Assembly: GCA_965220645.1 (NCBI GenBank)
Contig: OZ244836.1
Coordinates: 3,038,001-3,102,000, forward strand
Direction of reading: 5' to 3'
From: Aldehydirespirator sp965220645
GTDB lineage: Bacteria; Actinomycetota; Acidimicrobiia; Acidimicrobiales; Aldehydirespiratoraceae
Length of the DNA stretch: 64,000 nucleotides
Shown here: positions 8,765 to 18,936 of the stretch, one piece after another
Layout of the letters: each line of letters opens with the position of its first letter
How positions within the stretch are numbered: the first letter of the stretch is position 1
Made by a program: the position numbers and the translations under genes
Notes under the pieces: generated by a model
What the model was told of the DNA's origin: nothing
Databases searched by the model: none
Seen by the model: only the letters and a program-made list of their open reading frames with translations

Positions 8765-10057
8765 TCAGCTGCCGGCGGCGGCCAGGGCGCCCGCTAGGGC
8801 CGCGGCGCCCTCGTCTATCTCGGCGGTGGTGACGTTGAGCATCGGGGTTATGCGGATCACGTTGCCGTAGAGGCCACCCTTGCCCACCAGCAGGCCCCGC
8901 CGGCGGCACTCCTCGAGCACTTTGCCGGCCCGGGCCGCGTCGGGCTCTATGGAACCGGGGTGCACGAACTCCAAGGCCTGCATCAGTCCTCGACCCCGCA
9001 GCTCGGCAACGAAGTCGCTTCGCTCCACGGCAGGGGTCAGCGCGTCCACCAGGCGACGCCCCATGGCCAGCGCGTTGGCCTGCAGGTCGTCCTCCAGCAC
9101 CCGCCGCAGCGTGGCCCGGCCCGCAGCCGCCGACAGCGGGTTGCCGCCGAAGGTGGAGAACTGCAGCGCTCCGATGGAGTCGAATATCTCGGCCCGTCCC
9201 ACCACGCCGGCCAGGGTGATGCCGTTTCCCACGCCCTTGGCGAAGGTGAGCATGTCGGGCACGATGCCGTGGGCCTCGTAGCCCCAGAAATGCTCGCCGG
9301 TGCGGCCCCAGCCGGTCTGCACCTCGTCGGAGATGAACAGGATGTCGTGGGACGACAAGACCTTTCCCATGGCCCCGAAGAAGCCGTCCGGAGGTACCGC
9401 GAACCCGCCCACACCCTGGATGGGCTCGGCGATCATGGCGGCCACGTCTCCCGAGGTGGTCATGTCGATGAGCTGCACGAGGTCGTCCACACAGGCCGAG
9501 GTGTAGGCACCGTCGTCGAGGTGGCGGAACGGGCTGCGCAGCCGGTAGCCGCCATGAACGAAGGTGACGTTGAGGCCGGTGAGGCTGGTGGTCGACCAGC
9601 TGCGGTGGGCGGTGATGGCCTGGGCCGAGAATGTGCGGCCGTGGTAGCTGTTGCGCATGGCCAGTATCTGGTTGGAGCGGCGATGCACGGTGGCCATGAG
9701 CAGGGCGGCGTCGTTGGCCTCGCTGCCCGAGGGGGTGAGGAACACCCGGGCGTCGTCGATTCCCGACACCCGGGCCACGTCCTCGGCGAAGGCAATCATG
9801 GGCTCGCTCAGATACAGCGTCGAGGTGTGCATCACCTTGGTCGCCTGTGCCTGCACCGCGGCCACCACGCTGGGCTCGGCATGGCCGATCATGGTGGTGA
9901 GCACCCCGCCGAAGAAGTCGAGGTAGCGGCGGCCCTCCACATCCCAGACGTAGCTGCCCTCGCCCCTGTCGATCGACACCGGCTCGTCGTGGAGCAGATG
10001 CAGGAAGCTGGGCAGCGCCGCGGCGTAGCGCTCGGCCAGTTCAGCGTTTGTGGTCAT
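8765..10057 (-). CDS. Class III PLP-dependent aminotransferase (alanine-glyoxylate / omega type)
   Basis: The 430-residue protein has the class III aminotransferase layout. It shows YVWDVEGRRYLDFFGG near residue 35, the SEANDAAL block, NSYHGRTF, the DEVQTGWGRTGEHFW PLP-contacting motif, and TFAKGVGNG with the Schiff-base Lys. It most resembles the AGXT2-like branch, which transfers amino groups from alanine or other amines to glyoxylate or other oxo acids. The exact substrate is not readable. The chosen start is ATG 10057; an upstream extension of the open frame lacks family similarity. It is divergent from the RCC1-repeat lipoprotein gene. Confidence 0.85.
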   Translation of the reverse strand: MTTNAELAERYAAALPSFLHLLHDEPVSIDRGEGSYVWDVEGRRYLDFFGGVLTTMIGHAEPSVVAAVQAQATKVMHTSTLYLSEPMIAFAEDVARVSGIDDARVFLTPSGSEANDAALLMATVHRRSNQILAMRNSYHGRTFSAQAITAHRSWSTTSLTGLNVTFVHGGYRLRSPFRHLDDGAYTSACVDDLVQLIDMTTSGDVAAMIAEPIQGVGGFAVPPDGFFGAMGKVLSSHDILFISDEVQTGWGRTGEHFWGYEAHGIVPDMLTFAKGVGNGITLAGVVGRAEIFDSIGALQFSTFGGNPLSAAAGRATLRRVLEDDLQANALAMGRRLVDALTPAVERSDFVAELRGRGLMQALEFVHPGSIEPDAARAGKVLEECRRRGLLVGKGGLYGNVIRITPMLNVTTAEIDEGAAALAGALAAAGS

Positions 10058-10194
10058 GGCGAAGATTATGCCCGCACGGCGCCCGGCGCGTTGCGAAGCT
10101 GTTGGTCGGGCCGGCTGCAACAGATCGCTCCCGCCGAGCGTCGTAGGTAAGCGGAGTAGTCTCCGACTCCTACCGCCGGACTTGGGGCTAACCG

Positions 10195-13100
10195 ATGGCG
10201 ATGCCCACCCGAATCTACGCATCTCTCGCAGCATTGGCGCTGTGCGCCTCCGCGTGCAGCGTTGACGAACCGTCGGAGCCGGAGCAGGAGCCGACCCCAG
10301 AGATCACGACGGAGACCACGGTGGCAGCCCCGAAGCCGGAGGATCCCCAGCCCGAGCCAACACCCGAGCCTGAACCTGAACTTGAAGTTGAGCCAGAATC
10401 CGAAGAACCCGAATCCCAGCCAGAACCAGAACCCCAAGAACCCGAACCCGAGCCAGAGCCCGAAGGAGAACCAGAAGAGGCGCCCGAACCTGAACCCCAA
10501 TCCGAACCAGCTCCAGAACCCGAAGAACTTGAGCCCAAGCCAGATCCAGAACCCGAACCCGCGACGCTCGAGGTCCTCAACCCCACACTCGACGGCGGCG
10601 GCGTCATCTCGTCCGGCGACGGCTATGCGTGCGGGCTGCGGATCGACAGCACCATCACATGCTGGGGCTCGAACGACCTGGGCGACGTCCCCGACGGACC
10701 GTTCGCAACGGTTTCGGCAGGCGATCTCCACGCCTGCGGCCTTCGAACCGACTACACCATCACCTGCTGGGGCCACGACTTCTACGGCCAAATCGATGCT
10801 CCCGAAGGGCAGTTCGTCGCCGTCGCCGCGGGCAGCGAGCACTCCTGCGCTCTGCGGACCGACGACACCATCGCCTGCTGGGGCAACAACGACTACGGAG
10901 AAGCCGACGCGCCCGCGGGCGAGTTCATCTCCGTGGTCGTCGGTCGAGATCACACCTGCGGACTCCTGACGGACCACACGGTGGACTGCTGGGGAAGGCA
11001 TCGATACGGCGGCACGGAGGCCCCGGACGTTCAATTCACGGCGATCTTCGCCGGCGAGCGCAACACCTGCGGGCTGGGATCCGATAGGACCGCCCTGTGT
11101 TGGGGGAGCGACTCCTACGGTTTGGACGACGCCCCCCCGGGGGACTTCCTCACGCTTACCGTGGGAGGTTCCCGCGCGTGCGGGTTGCGAACCGACAACT
11201 ACGCCACCTGCTGGGGCTGGAACCTTGAGGGTGAATTGCACCCACCCGATGAGCGATTCATCGCTGTCAGCGCCGGATCCGACGACAGTTGCGGACTCCG
11301 CTCCGACCGGACCATCGCCTGCTGGGGCTCAACCTTCGTAGGTCAGACCGACGCGCCGGACGGACGCTTCTCAGATGTCGCTGCGGGCTGGGATCACTCC
11401 TGCGGGGTCAGGGTCGACCAGGAAGTCGACTGTTGGGGCGGCACTGCATTCAATGAATCCTCGAGCCCCCGCGGACTGTTCCTGGCCGTCTCCGCAGGAC
11501 ATGCCCACAGCTGCGGTCTCCGGTTCGACCTGACCATCGCATGCTGGGGAAACAGAATGGAGGGCCAGGCTGACGACCAGTTCGAAGCCGTCTCCTCCGG
11601 CACCGAGCACGTCTGTGCTCTGAGGACCGACCAGACCATCAAGTGCTGGGGCGACAACCGCAGCAACCAGAGCGACCCTCCGGATGGACACTTCTCCGCC
11701 GTCGCCGCCGGGAGCCGGCACACCTGCGGAATCCGAACAGACCAATCCGTCGAATGCTGGGGCAGCAACTGGAACGGTGAGACCAATGCTCCCGGCGGGC
11801 GCTTCACTGCCGTCGCCAGCGGTCTTGGCCACACCTGCGGAATCCGAACGGACCAATCCGTCGAGTGCTGGGGCAGCAACTGGAGCGGTGAGGGCGACGC
11901 TCCCGAGGGTCGCTTTATCGCCGTCGCCAGCGGTCTCAGCCACACCTGCGGAATCCAGACCGACCGGACGGTCAGGTGCTGGGGCTCCAACAGCTACGGG
12001 CGGGCAGATCCTCCCGAGGGCACCTTCATCGACATTGCGGTCGGGAGGGTCCACTCATGCGGGGTGCGAACGGACCGAACCATCGCGTGCTGGGGCACCG
12101 CCGTACCCGACGAACTGTTCGGGCCTGAGACTCAGCCCGGGCCCGTGCCAGAACCCGAAGAACCAGAACCTGAACAACCCCAACCCGAACCAGAACCCCA
12201 ACCAGAGCCGGAACCCCAACCTGAACCAGAGCCCCTACCCGAGGCACCGAAACCCGTGAGCCCTGAAGTGGACGGCGGCGGCATCGTCTCGGTCGGGGGA
12301 TTCCACTCCTGCGGCGTGCGCATCGACCGTACGATCGCATGCTGGGGCGAGAATCCCGATGGCCAGACTGATGCGCCCACAGGCCTGTTCGAGTCGGTGA
12401 CCGCTGGCTATGGCCACTCGTGCGGGCTGCGGATTGACGGCACGGCCACCTGCTGGGGCCTCAATAGCGAAGGGCAATCGGACGCACCTAACGAGCAGTT
12501 CCAAGCACTCGTGGCCAGCACGTACTACACGTGCGGACTCGGGACTGACGCCACTGTCTCGTGTTGGGGCGCCTTCGACTCGCGCCTTGCGCCTGAAGGC
12601 GAGTTCGTCAGTATTTCGGGCGGCGACAAGCACACCTGTGCCGTGGGAACCGACGGCACCGTTGCCTGCTGGGGAGCCGAGTGGGACGAGCGAGCCGATA
12701 CACCGGACGGGCAGTTCGTATCTGTCAGCGCGGGCGGGGAGCACACCTGCGGGGTACGGATCGACGGTGCCGTCGAGTGCTGGGGCCGGAACGAACACGG
12801 CGAATCTTCGCCCCCCGCGGGCGAGTTCGCCGCGGTCGCTGCGGGCGACAGGCGCACGTGCGGCTTACGCGTCGATGGCACCGTCACATGCTGGGGAGTG
12901 GACTGGCATGGCGAGACCAAGGCTCCCCCGGGACAATTCGCCGCGATCTCAGCCGGCGGATTCTACAGCTGCGCCCTGCGGCCCGACGGAACCGTCACAT
13001 GTTGGGGCGGCCCCTACACGGGCCGCACCGACGCCCCCGACGGAACATTCGAGTCCCTGGAGTTGGGCGTGTTCCATGCCTGCTCTCTCAACGGAGACGG

Positions 13101-15573
13101 CCGCGTCTCATGCTGGGGCAGCAACTCTCTCGGACAGGCGGACCCACCCCCGGGAGAATTCTCAGCCCTCGACCTCAGCTTCGAGCATTCGTGCGGGTTG
13201 ACCACCGACGGGACGGTCCGGTGCTGGGGTAACGACACTTGGGGCATCCGCGGCACGCCGGGCGGGCGATTCGAGGCCATCACAACCTCTCATTTCCATG
13301 GATGCGGGTTGCGAGCCGACGGTTCGGTGGCCTGCTGGGGCAACAACACTCACGGACAGTCCGATCCGCCGGCCGGCGAGTTCAGTGCACTGTCCGCCGC
13401 CCTGGAATACACCTGCGGGCTGAGGGCCGACCGCACCGTGGCCTGCTGGGGCGGAAGCTGGCAGCTGGGACCCGACCGGCCTGCGGGGACGTTCAGCGCG
13501 ATCGCCACCAGACGCTTTTACGCGTGCGGGCTGGCATTCGGCACCGTCAAGTGCTGGGGCAACACCTCACAGGGCCAGACCGACGCCCCCGAGGGTCCGT
13601 TCGAGGCGTTCACGCTCGGCGACCGCCATGTCTGCGGGCTGCGGGATGACGGGACGGTGGCCTGCTGGGGCGACAACACCCACGGCCAGAGCAACGCCCC
13701 GGACGGCCACTTCAGCGAGATCTCCGCCGACGCCCACTACACCTGCGGGATCCGCGTCGACGGCACCGTCGAATGCTGGGGCCGGGGCTGGTACGGCGAG
13801 ACAGACCCGCCCGGCGGAGAGTTCCGCTCAATTGCCACCGACTTCGCCTACGCGTGCGGATTGCGGACCGACAACACGATCGCGTGCTGGGGCAACAATG
13901 TGCCCGCAGACCGGTTCGGACCCTCGACGGCCAAGCCCGAATCGGAACCCGAACCCGAACCCGGGACCCCGAGCCCCTTGAACCCGCCTGCTGACGGCGA
14001 CGGCGTCATTGCCGGGGGCTATGACTTCACCTGCGGGCTGCGACCCGACAGCACGGTCGAATGCTGGGGGAGCAAGTCATACGGCCAGACCGCCGTGGCC
14101 GACGGCGAGTTCACCGCCGTCGCGGCCGGCGGCATCCACGCCTGCGGACTGCGCGCCGACGGCACCATCGCCTGCTGGGGTGGCGGCTACAGCGGTCAAG
14201 CCGACCCGCCCGAGGGCCGTTACACCGTCGTCGCGGGCGGCAGCCGGCACAGTTGCGGTGTACGTACCGACGGCACCATCGCCTGCTGGGGCGACAACGA
14301 CGTCGGCCAGACCGACCCACCGGCCGGGCAGTTCACCACCATCACAGCCCGGCGAGACCACAACTGCGCTGTACGAGCCGACGGCACCATCGCCTGCTGG
14401 GGCAGTAACGACCACGGCCAGACCGACCCACCGGCCGGGCAGTTCGTCTCCGTGGCGGCCGGGTTCCACCACAGCTGCGGACTCAGAATCGACAACACCA
14501 TCGCCTGCTGGGGCCGCAACAACGTCGGCGAGGCCGACCCACCGGAGGGAGACTTCGCTGCCATCACAGCCGGCGAGTTCCACAACTGCGGCCTGCGAAG
14601 CGACAGTGCCATCATCTGCTGGGGAAGGCTGAACAACGCCACCCATCCGTCACCCGGTGACGGGTTCGTCGCAGTGACTGCCGGATCGCGCCACACGTGC
14701 GGCCTATTGGCCGACGGAGCATTCGAGTGCTGGGGCTACGAAGACCACGGCCAGACCGACCCGCCGGGCGGAGACTTCACTGCCATCACAGCCGGCGACT
14801 TCTTCAGCTGCGGCCTGCGAACCGACAACACCGTCGCATGCTGGGGCGCCAACGCGCAAAAGTACCGCCCGGACGGTCGATTCACCGATATCTCCAGTGG
14901 CTCCAGCCACAGCTGCGGGTTGCGAGCCGACAAGACCGTCGCATGCTGGGGCGGTGACGTATTCGGGGACGTATTCATTGCACAGGACCCTCCCGACGGC
15001 CAGTTCATCGCCGTTTCTGCTGGCCGCTCCCACACGTGCGGGCTCCGAACTGACAACACCGTCGAATGCTGGGGGGCCACCAGCAGTTCCGGCCAAACCG
15101 ATGCACCAGACGGCCAGTTCACGGCCATCGCCACCGGCGGCCATCACTCCTGCGGGCTAGGAGTCGACAGCACCATCACGTGCTGGGGCTGGAATGCCCA
15201 CCGTCAAGCCGATCCGCCCGACGGGCAGTTCACCGCCGTCGCCGTTGGCTGGACTCACTCCTGCGGGCTAGGAGTCGACAGCACCATCACGTGCTGGGGC
15301 TGGAATGCCCACCGTCAAGCCGATCCGCCCGACGGGCAGTTCACCGCCGTCGCCGCCAGCACCTACCACACCTGCGGGCTGCGACCCGACGGCACCATCG
15401 ACTGCTGGGGTCGGAACAACTTCGGCCAGGGCGACCCGCCACCTGGGCAGTTCACCGCCCTCGCAACAGGTACCCACCACACCTGCGGGCTGCGACCTGA
15501 TGGCACCATCGAGTGCTGGGGCATCTCCACCGCCGGCGGGCGATTCGGTCCCCCGGGGACCGGCCCGGAATGA
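10195..15573 (+). CDS. Giant surface lipoprotein with 43 RCC1-like CWG repeats
   Basis: This 1792-residue protein begins with a lipoprotein signal (ALALCASAC, Cys near residue 20). A Glu-Pro spacer follows to about residue 127. It then has three repeat blocks separated by two more Glu-Pro linkers (about 643-688 and 1244-1266). By eye there are 14, 15 and 14 repeats of about 37 residues, each with the pattern C-G-L-R-x-D-x-T-(I/V)-x-C-W-G followed by GQxDxPxGxFxAVxAGxxHS. This resembles RCC1/beta-propeller repeats. The two Cys per repeat, ten residues apart, suggest disulfide-stabilised extracytoplasmic blades. Fourteen repeats fit two seven-bladed propellers per block. The ligand is unknown. 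An ATG two codons later is an alternative start. Confidence 0.85.
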   Translation: MAMPTRIYASLAALALCASACSVDEPSEPEQEPTPEITTETTVAAPKPEDPQPEPTPEPEPELEVEPESEEPESQPEPEPQEPEPEPEPEGEPEEAPEPEPQSEPAPEPEELEPKPDPEPEPATLEVLNPTLDGGGVISSGDGYACGLRIDSTITCWGSNDLGDVPDGPFATVSAGDLHACGLRTDYTITCWGHDFYGQIDAPEGQFVAVAAGSEHSCALRTDDTIACWGNNDYGEADAPAGEFISVVVGRDHTCGLLTDHTVDCWGRHRYGGTEAPDVQFTAIFAGERNTCGLGSDRTALCWGSDSYGLDDAPPGDFLTLTVGGSRACGLRTDNYATCWGWNLEGELHPPDERFIAVSAGSDDSCGLRSDRTIACWGSTFVGQTDAPDGRFSDVAAGWDHSCGVRVDQEVDCWGGTAFNESSSPRGLFLAVSAGHAHSCGLRFDLTIACWGNRMEGQADDQFEAVSSGTEHVCALRTDQTIKCWGDNRSNQSDPPDGHFSAVAAGSRHTCGIRTDQSVECWGSNWNGETNAPGGRFTAVASGLGHTCGIRTDQSVECWGSNWSGEGDAPEGRFIAVASGLSHTCGIQTDRTVRCWGSNSYGRADPPEGTFIDIAVGRVHSCGVRTDRTIACWGTAVPDELFGPETQPGPVPEPEEPEPEQPQPEPEPQPEPEPQPEPEPLPEAPKPVSPEVDGGGIVSVGGFHSCGVRIDRTIACWGENPDGQTDAPTGLFESVTAGYGHSCGLRIDGTATCWGLNSEGQSDAPNEQFQALVASTYYTCGLGTDATVSCWGAFDSRLAPEGEFVSISGGDKHTCAVGTDGTVACWGAEWDERADTPDGQFVSVSAGGEHTCGVRIDGAVECWGRNEHGESSPPAGEFAAVAAGDRRTCGLRVDGTVTCWGVDWHGETKAPPGQFAAISAGGFYSCALRPDGTVTCWGGPYTGRTDAPDGTFESLELGVFHACSLNGDGRVSCWGSNSLGQADPPPGEFSALDLSFEHSCGLTTDGTVRCWGNDTWGIRGTPGGRFEAITTSHFHGCGLRADGSVACWGNNTHGQSDPPAGEFSALSAALEYTCGLRADRTVACWGGSWQLGPDRPAGTFSAIATRRFYACGLAFGTVKCWGNTSQGQTDAPEGPFEAFTLGDRHVCGLRDDGTVACWGDNTHGQSNAPDGHFSEISADAHYTCGIRVDGTVECWGRGWYGETDPPGGEFRSIATDFAYACGLRTDNTIACWGNNVPADRFGPSTAKPESEPEPEPGTPSPLNPPADGDGVIAGGYDFTCGLRPDSTVECWGSKSYGQTAVADGEFTAVAAGGIHACGLRADGTIACWGGGYSGQADPPEGRYTVVAGGSRHSCGVRTDGTIACWGDNDVGQTDPPAGQFTTITARRDHNCAVRADGTIACWGSNDHGQTDPPAGQFVSVAAGFHHSCGLRIDNTIACWGRNNVGEADPPEGDFAAITAGEFHNCGLRSDSAIICWGRLNNATHPSPGDGFVAVTAGSRHTCGLLADGAFECWGYEDHGQTDPPGGDFTAITAGDFFSCGLRTDNTVACWGANAQKYRPDGRFTDISSGSSHSCGLRADKTVACWGGDVFGDVFIAQDPPDGQFIAVSAGRSHTCGLRTDNTVECWGATSSSGQTDAPDGQFTAIATGGHHSCGLGVDSTITCWGWNAHRQADPPDGQFTAVAVGWTHSCGLGVDSTITCWGWNAHRQADPPDGQFTAVAASTYHTCGLRPDGTIDCWGRNNFGQGDPPPGQFTALATGTHHTCGLRPDGTIECWGISTAGGRFGPPGTGPE
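15144..15355 (+). repeat. Recent tandem duplication of one RCC1-like repeat
   Basis: Bases 15144-15244 and 15255-15355 are identical over 101 bp at a spacing of 111 bp, exactly one 37-codon repeat. Other repeats in the gene differ at many synonymous sites. This pair therefore looks like a recent unit duplication by unequal exchange or slippage, and it keeps the frame. Confidence 0.9.
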
Positions 15574-15608
15574 AGTCCCGGCTAGAACTGCAACCCGGCG
15601 GCGGGAGG

Positions 15609-17009
15609 TCAGTCGTTGCGGAGCTTGCGGGCTAGGGCTACCGCGGTCCTCGCTTCCCGGTTGGTGCGGAACTCGTAGCTGTCGGCCGCGGCCAGGATCC
15701 AGCGGCTGCCCCGCACTCCCAGCCACCGCAGCGGCTCCGGCTCCCAGTTCGGGTAGCGGACGTTCACCCAGGGCAGGTCGACCCGCTCGGAGTCGGTGCC
15801 GGTGATCAGGTCGGCCAGGGTGCGCCCGGCCAGGTTCGACGGGGCAACCCCCTCACCCACGTACCCGCCCGCACCGGCGGTGCCCGCAGTCCGGTCGAAA
15901 TGGACGAACGGGGTCCAGTTGCGGGGCACGGCGAGCACCCCGCCCCACCGGTGGGTGATCCGGGCTCCGGACAGCGCGGGGAACAGGTCCACCAGCGTGG
16001 CGTGGATGCGTTCGTGCGAGCGGTGGTGGCGCTCGACGGACGGGCTGATCCTGGAGCCGTACAGGTAGGGCACCCCGCGGCCACCGAAGGCGATGCGGTT
16101 GTCCACGGTGCGCTGGCCGTAGATCACCATGTAGCGGTCGTCGGCGAATGTAGGCCGGTCGGCCAGGCCGATCTCGTCGAACACGGACTGAGGCAGCGGC
16201 TCGGTGCCGATCATCAGCGAGTAGACGGGCAGCAGCTGGCGCCGACGGCCCCGCAGGTCCCGGGTGTAGGCCTCGGTGGCCCGAACCACCACCTCGGCTC
16301 GCACCGTCCCCCGGTCGGTCAGCACCCGGCCGGGCTCGATGGCGATCGCGGCCGTCTGCTCGACGATCGTCGCGCCTCGCCGCTCCACCGCGTCGGCCAG
16401 GCCTCGAACCAGCCGGGCCGGGTCCAGCGCCGCGCAGGGGGCGTAGAAGATGCCGCTGCGCACCTCGGTGGCCCGGGCGTGGGTGCAGGCCTCGGCTGCG
16501 CTAAGCAGCCGGATCTCGTCTTCGTTCAGCCCGAGTTCATGATGATGGGCGACTTCGGAGGCCTGGCGCTCGGCCTGGGGGCCGTTGCGGGCGAAGCGGA
16601 TCACCCCACCCTTGTGGTAGCCGCAATCGACCCCCTCGGCCGCGGTCACCCGGCCGATCTCGTCGACGCTGTCGAAGACGGCCCGGGCCAGTCGCAGCGA
16701 CGCCGGTAGGTCGGCGAGAGCCGCGTACTTCTCGATGCCGGCGGCCAGCTCGCCGACGGCCCAGCCGCCGTTGCGGCCGGATGCCCCGAAGCCGCACACG
16801 TCGCGTTCGATGACCGTCGCCCGCAGCGTCGGGTCGAGCCCGAGGAGGTAGTAGGCCGTCCACAATCCGGTGAACCCTCCCCCGACGATGGCCACGTCGG
16901 CGTCGCGGTCGCCGTCCAGCGCGGGGCGGGATTCGAGCGAGCCCGGATAGGTGTCGAGCCACATCGAGCGCTCGCGGTACCGGGCGTCCGCGGCTGAACC
17001 GGGGGGCAT
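15609..17009 (-). CDS. FAD-dependent oxidoreductase of the DAO family
   Basis: The protein (466 residues from ATG 17009) starts with DADVAIVGGGFTGLWTAYYL, the Rossmann GxGxxG of DAO/glycine-oxidase-type enzymes, followed by GFGASGRNGGW. The C-terminal RWGGVLAVPRNWTP and GYVGEGVAPSNLAGRTLADL blocks are typical of this family. Such enzymes oxidise amino acids, N-methylated amino acids or amines. The nearby THF one-carbon genes make a demethylating role conceivable but unproven. The frame is open 72 codons further upstream without family similarity, so that extension was dropped. Confidence 0.83.
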   Translation of the reverse strand: MPPGSAADARYRERSMWLDTYPGSLESRPALDGDRDADVAIVGGGFTGLWTAYYLLGLDPTLRATVIERDVCGFGASGRNGGWAVGELAAGIEKYAALADLPASLRLARAVFDSVDEIGRVTAAEGVDCGYHKGGVIRFARNGPQAERQASEVAHHHELGLNEDEIRLLSAAEACTHARATEVRSGIFYAPCAALDPARLVRGLADAVERRGATIVEQTAAIAIEPGRVLTDRGTVRAEVVVRATEAYTRDLRGRRRQLLPVYSLMIGTEPLPQSVFDEIGLADRPTFADDRYMVIYGQRTVDNRIAFGGRGVPYLYGSRISPSVERHHRSHERIHATLVDLFPALSGARITHRWGGVLAVPRNWTPFVHFDRTAGTAGAGGYVGEGVAPSNLAGRTLADLITGTDSERVDLPWVNVRYPNWEPEPLRWLGVRGSRWILAAADSYEFRTNREARTAVALARKLRND

Positions 17010-17172
17010 CCCGCCACTGTACGCCCGCCACGTCAACGGCCCGGCCGACTCCAGGAACTTCCCCCCGACTTTGCCCCACATGCGGTGGTCAACTGCGGGA
17101 AGTTCGATCCTGAACCCTCCGCCAGCGGCGGATGCCTCTTTCCCGGGAAGCGGGCACGAGTAGCCTGCGGGT

Positions 17173-18288
17173 ATGCAACGGCCGCCGATCAGGCAGCTCG
17201 ACCTCGCGGGCTCGCCCGAGGCCATGGGCGACGCCCATGGGCGGACCCACGCGGCCGAGATCCGGCGCTATGCCCGCGACCGGGTGGATCTCGTGGCCGA
17301 GGGCCTATGGAGCGGCGGGCCGCTGGAGCAGGGCGCGGTGCTGGAGTTGGCCGAGGCCTGCCTGCCCGCCCACGAGGCGTTCTCGCCTCGCCTACACGCC
17401 GAGATGCTGGCCATGGCGTCCGCCGCGGGCATCACCCCGGCCGAGGCGGTGGTGGTGGGCGGCTTCACCGACTTCGTCGACACGGTGAGAGCTGCAACGC
17501 TGGGGGCCCATCCCGTCACAGTGACCGAGGACGACTGCACTGCCTTCGTTGTGCCCGACGGGCGAGCCGCCGGGGCGGGGATGCTGGGTCAGACCTGGGA
17601 CATGCACGACGCGGCCACCGACCATGTGGTGCTGGCCCGGCTGCGTCCCGACAGCGGCCCCGATTGCCTGGTGTTCACCACCGTCGGATGTGTGGGCCAG
17701 ATCGGCATGAACTCCGAGGGCGTGTGCGTGGGAATCAACAACCTCACCGGCAACGACGGCCGGTTCGGGGTGACCTGGCCCACGGTCATCCGCGAGATGC
17801 TCGCTCAGGCGACCGCAGCCGACGCGCTGGACGTGCTGATGCGAGCCGACCTCGCCGGTGCGCACAACTACCTGATCCTCGACGCCGAGGGGCAAGGTTT
17901 CAACGTTGAGGCCATGCCGTCGGCCCGTCCGGTTCAGGCCCTCGAAGCCGCCCCGCTGGTGCACACCAACCATGTGACCGACCCCGCAGCCGCGCCCTTC
18001 GAGGGCGACAGGTACCACGAGCTGATGGCCAACTCGCGCCGGCGCCTGGAGATGGCCGCGTCCATGCTCGCCGACACCGCCCGGCCGGTGGACGCCGAGC
18101 GGTTGATGGAGGTCACCCGGGAGCCGACCGCCATCTGCCGCTGGCCGGACGCGCTCTACCGGGTGGAGTCGAGCGGCGCGGTGATCATGCGGCCCCGCAC
18201 CGGCGACTTCTGGGCCTGCTGGGGCCAGCCCGCCGAGAACGAATACGAACACTTCTCGCTGGCACCCGCCGCTACCCACCGCTCCTGA
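17173..18288 (+). CDS. C45-family autoproteolytic acyltransferase/hydrolase
   Basis: The 371-residue protein resembles the acyl-CoA:6-aminopenicillanic acid acyltransferase (peptidase C45) family of Ntn hydrolases. EDDCTAFVV near residue 120 provides the expected Cys that becomes the N-terminal nucleophile after self-cleavage. MLGQTWDMH, GQIGMNSEGVCVGINNL, the HNYLILDAEG block and HTNH(V/F) with DP and RYHEL follow in family order. Natural substrates of bacterial members are mostly unknown; amide or acyl-homoserine bonds are possibilities. The divergent gap to the DAO gene is 163 bp, and the GNAT gene starts 15 bp downstream. Confidence 0.78.
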   Translation: MQRPPIRQLDLAGSPEAMGDAHGRTHAAEIRRYARDRVDLVAEGLWSGGPLEQGAVLELAEACLPAHEAFSPRLHAEMLAMASAAGITPAEAVVVGGFTDFVDTVRAATLGAHPVTVTEDDCTAFVVPDGRAAGAGMLGQTWDMHDAATDHVVLARLRPDSGPDCLVFTTVGCVGQIGMNSEGVCVGINNLTGNDGRFGVTWPTVIREMLAQATAADALDVLMRADLAGAHNYLILDAEGQGFNVEAMPSARPVQALEAAPLVHTNHVTDPAAAPFEGDRYHELMANSRRRLEMAASMLADTARPVDAERLMEVTREPTAICRWPDALYRVESSGAVIMRPRTGDFWACWGQPAENEYEHFSLAPAATHRS

Positions 18289-18303
18289 TTCGGGGCGACG
18301 CTC

Positions 18304-18936
18304 ATGGGTGAGCTGACCTATACGCAGATCCGGGCCGAGTGGGCCGACGCGCTACAGCACATCGAGCACACCTCGTTCCCGACCGCGGACCGCGAGGACC
18401 TCTACTGGGCCGACGAGCTGCGGGCCCTGGCCGACGAATTCGGTGACGGCGGCGTGGTGGTGCTCGACGGCGACACCCCTGTGGCCATGGGGCTGGGCAT
18501 CCGCATCCACTTCGACTTCAGCCACACCCAGCACTCGATCCGCGACCTGGTAGGGGTCGACGGCGGCACCGGCCACGTACCCGACGGCCCCTGGTACTAC
18601 GGCACCAGCATCGCGGTGCTGCCCGACTACCGGCGCCGCGGCATCGGCCGGCGCCTCTACGACATGCGCAAGCAGATCTGCCGGGACCTGAACCTGGCCG
18701 GCATCGTGGCCGGAGGGGTGATTCCCGGCTACGCCGACCACAAAGATGAGATGTCGGCGGCCGACTACGTGGCCAAGGTGTCGGCGGGCGAGCTGTACGA
18801 CGCCACCCTCACCATGCAGATCGCCAACGGCTTCCAGGCCCGCGGCGTGATCGCCGACTACATCACCGACCCGGCGGTGGACAGCTGGGCGTCGCTGATC
18901 GTCTGGGAGAACCCCGACTACAACCCCGACCTCTGA
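18304..18936 (+). CDS. GNAT-family N-acetyltransferase
   Basis: The 210-residue protein has the GNAT acetyl-CoA motif VLPDYRRRGIGRRLYDMRKQ (about residues 100-119) preceded by GTSIAVLP. The family moves acyl groups from acyl-CoA to amines or other acceptors; the substrate is not readable. It starts 15 bp after the C45 gene and is probably co-transcribed with it. Its last 19 bases overlap the end of the convergent CoA-transferase gene. Confidence 0.78.
   Translation: MGELTYTQIRAEWADALQHIEHTSFPTADREDLYWADELRALADEFGDGGVVVLDGDTPVAMGLGIRIHFDFSHTQHSIRDLVGVDGGTGHVPDGPWYYGTSIAVLPDYRRRGIGRRLYDMRKQICRDLNLAGIVAGGVIPGYADHKDEMSAADYVAKVSAGELYDATLTMQIANGFQARGVIADYITDPAVDSWASLIVWENPDYNPDL

Noticed and set aside
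10066..11241. Long minus-strand frame (and others up to 14696) opposite the RCC1 lipoprotein
   Set aside because: The phase of the 111-bp repeats keeps several other frames open; the antisense peptides are repetitive and show no family similarity.
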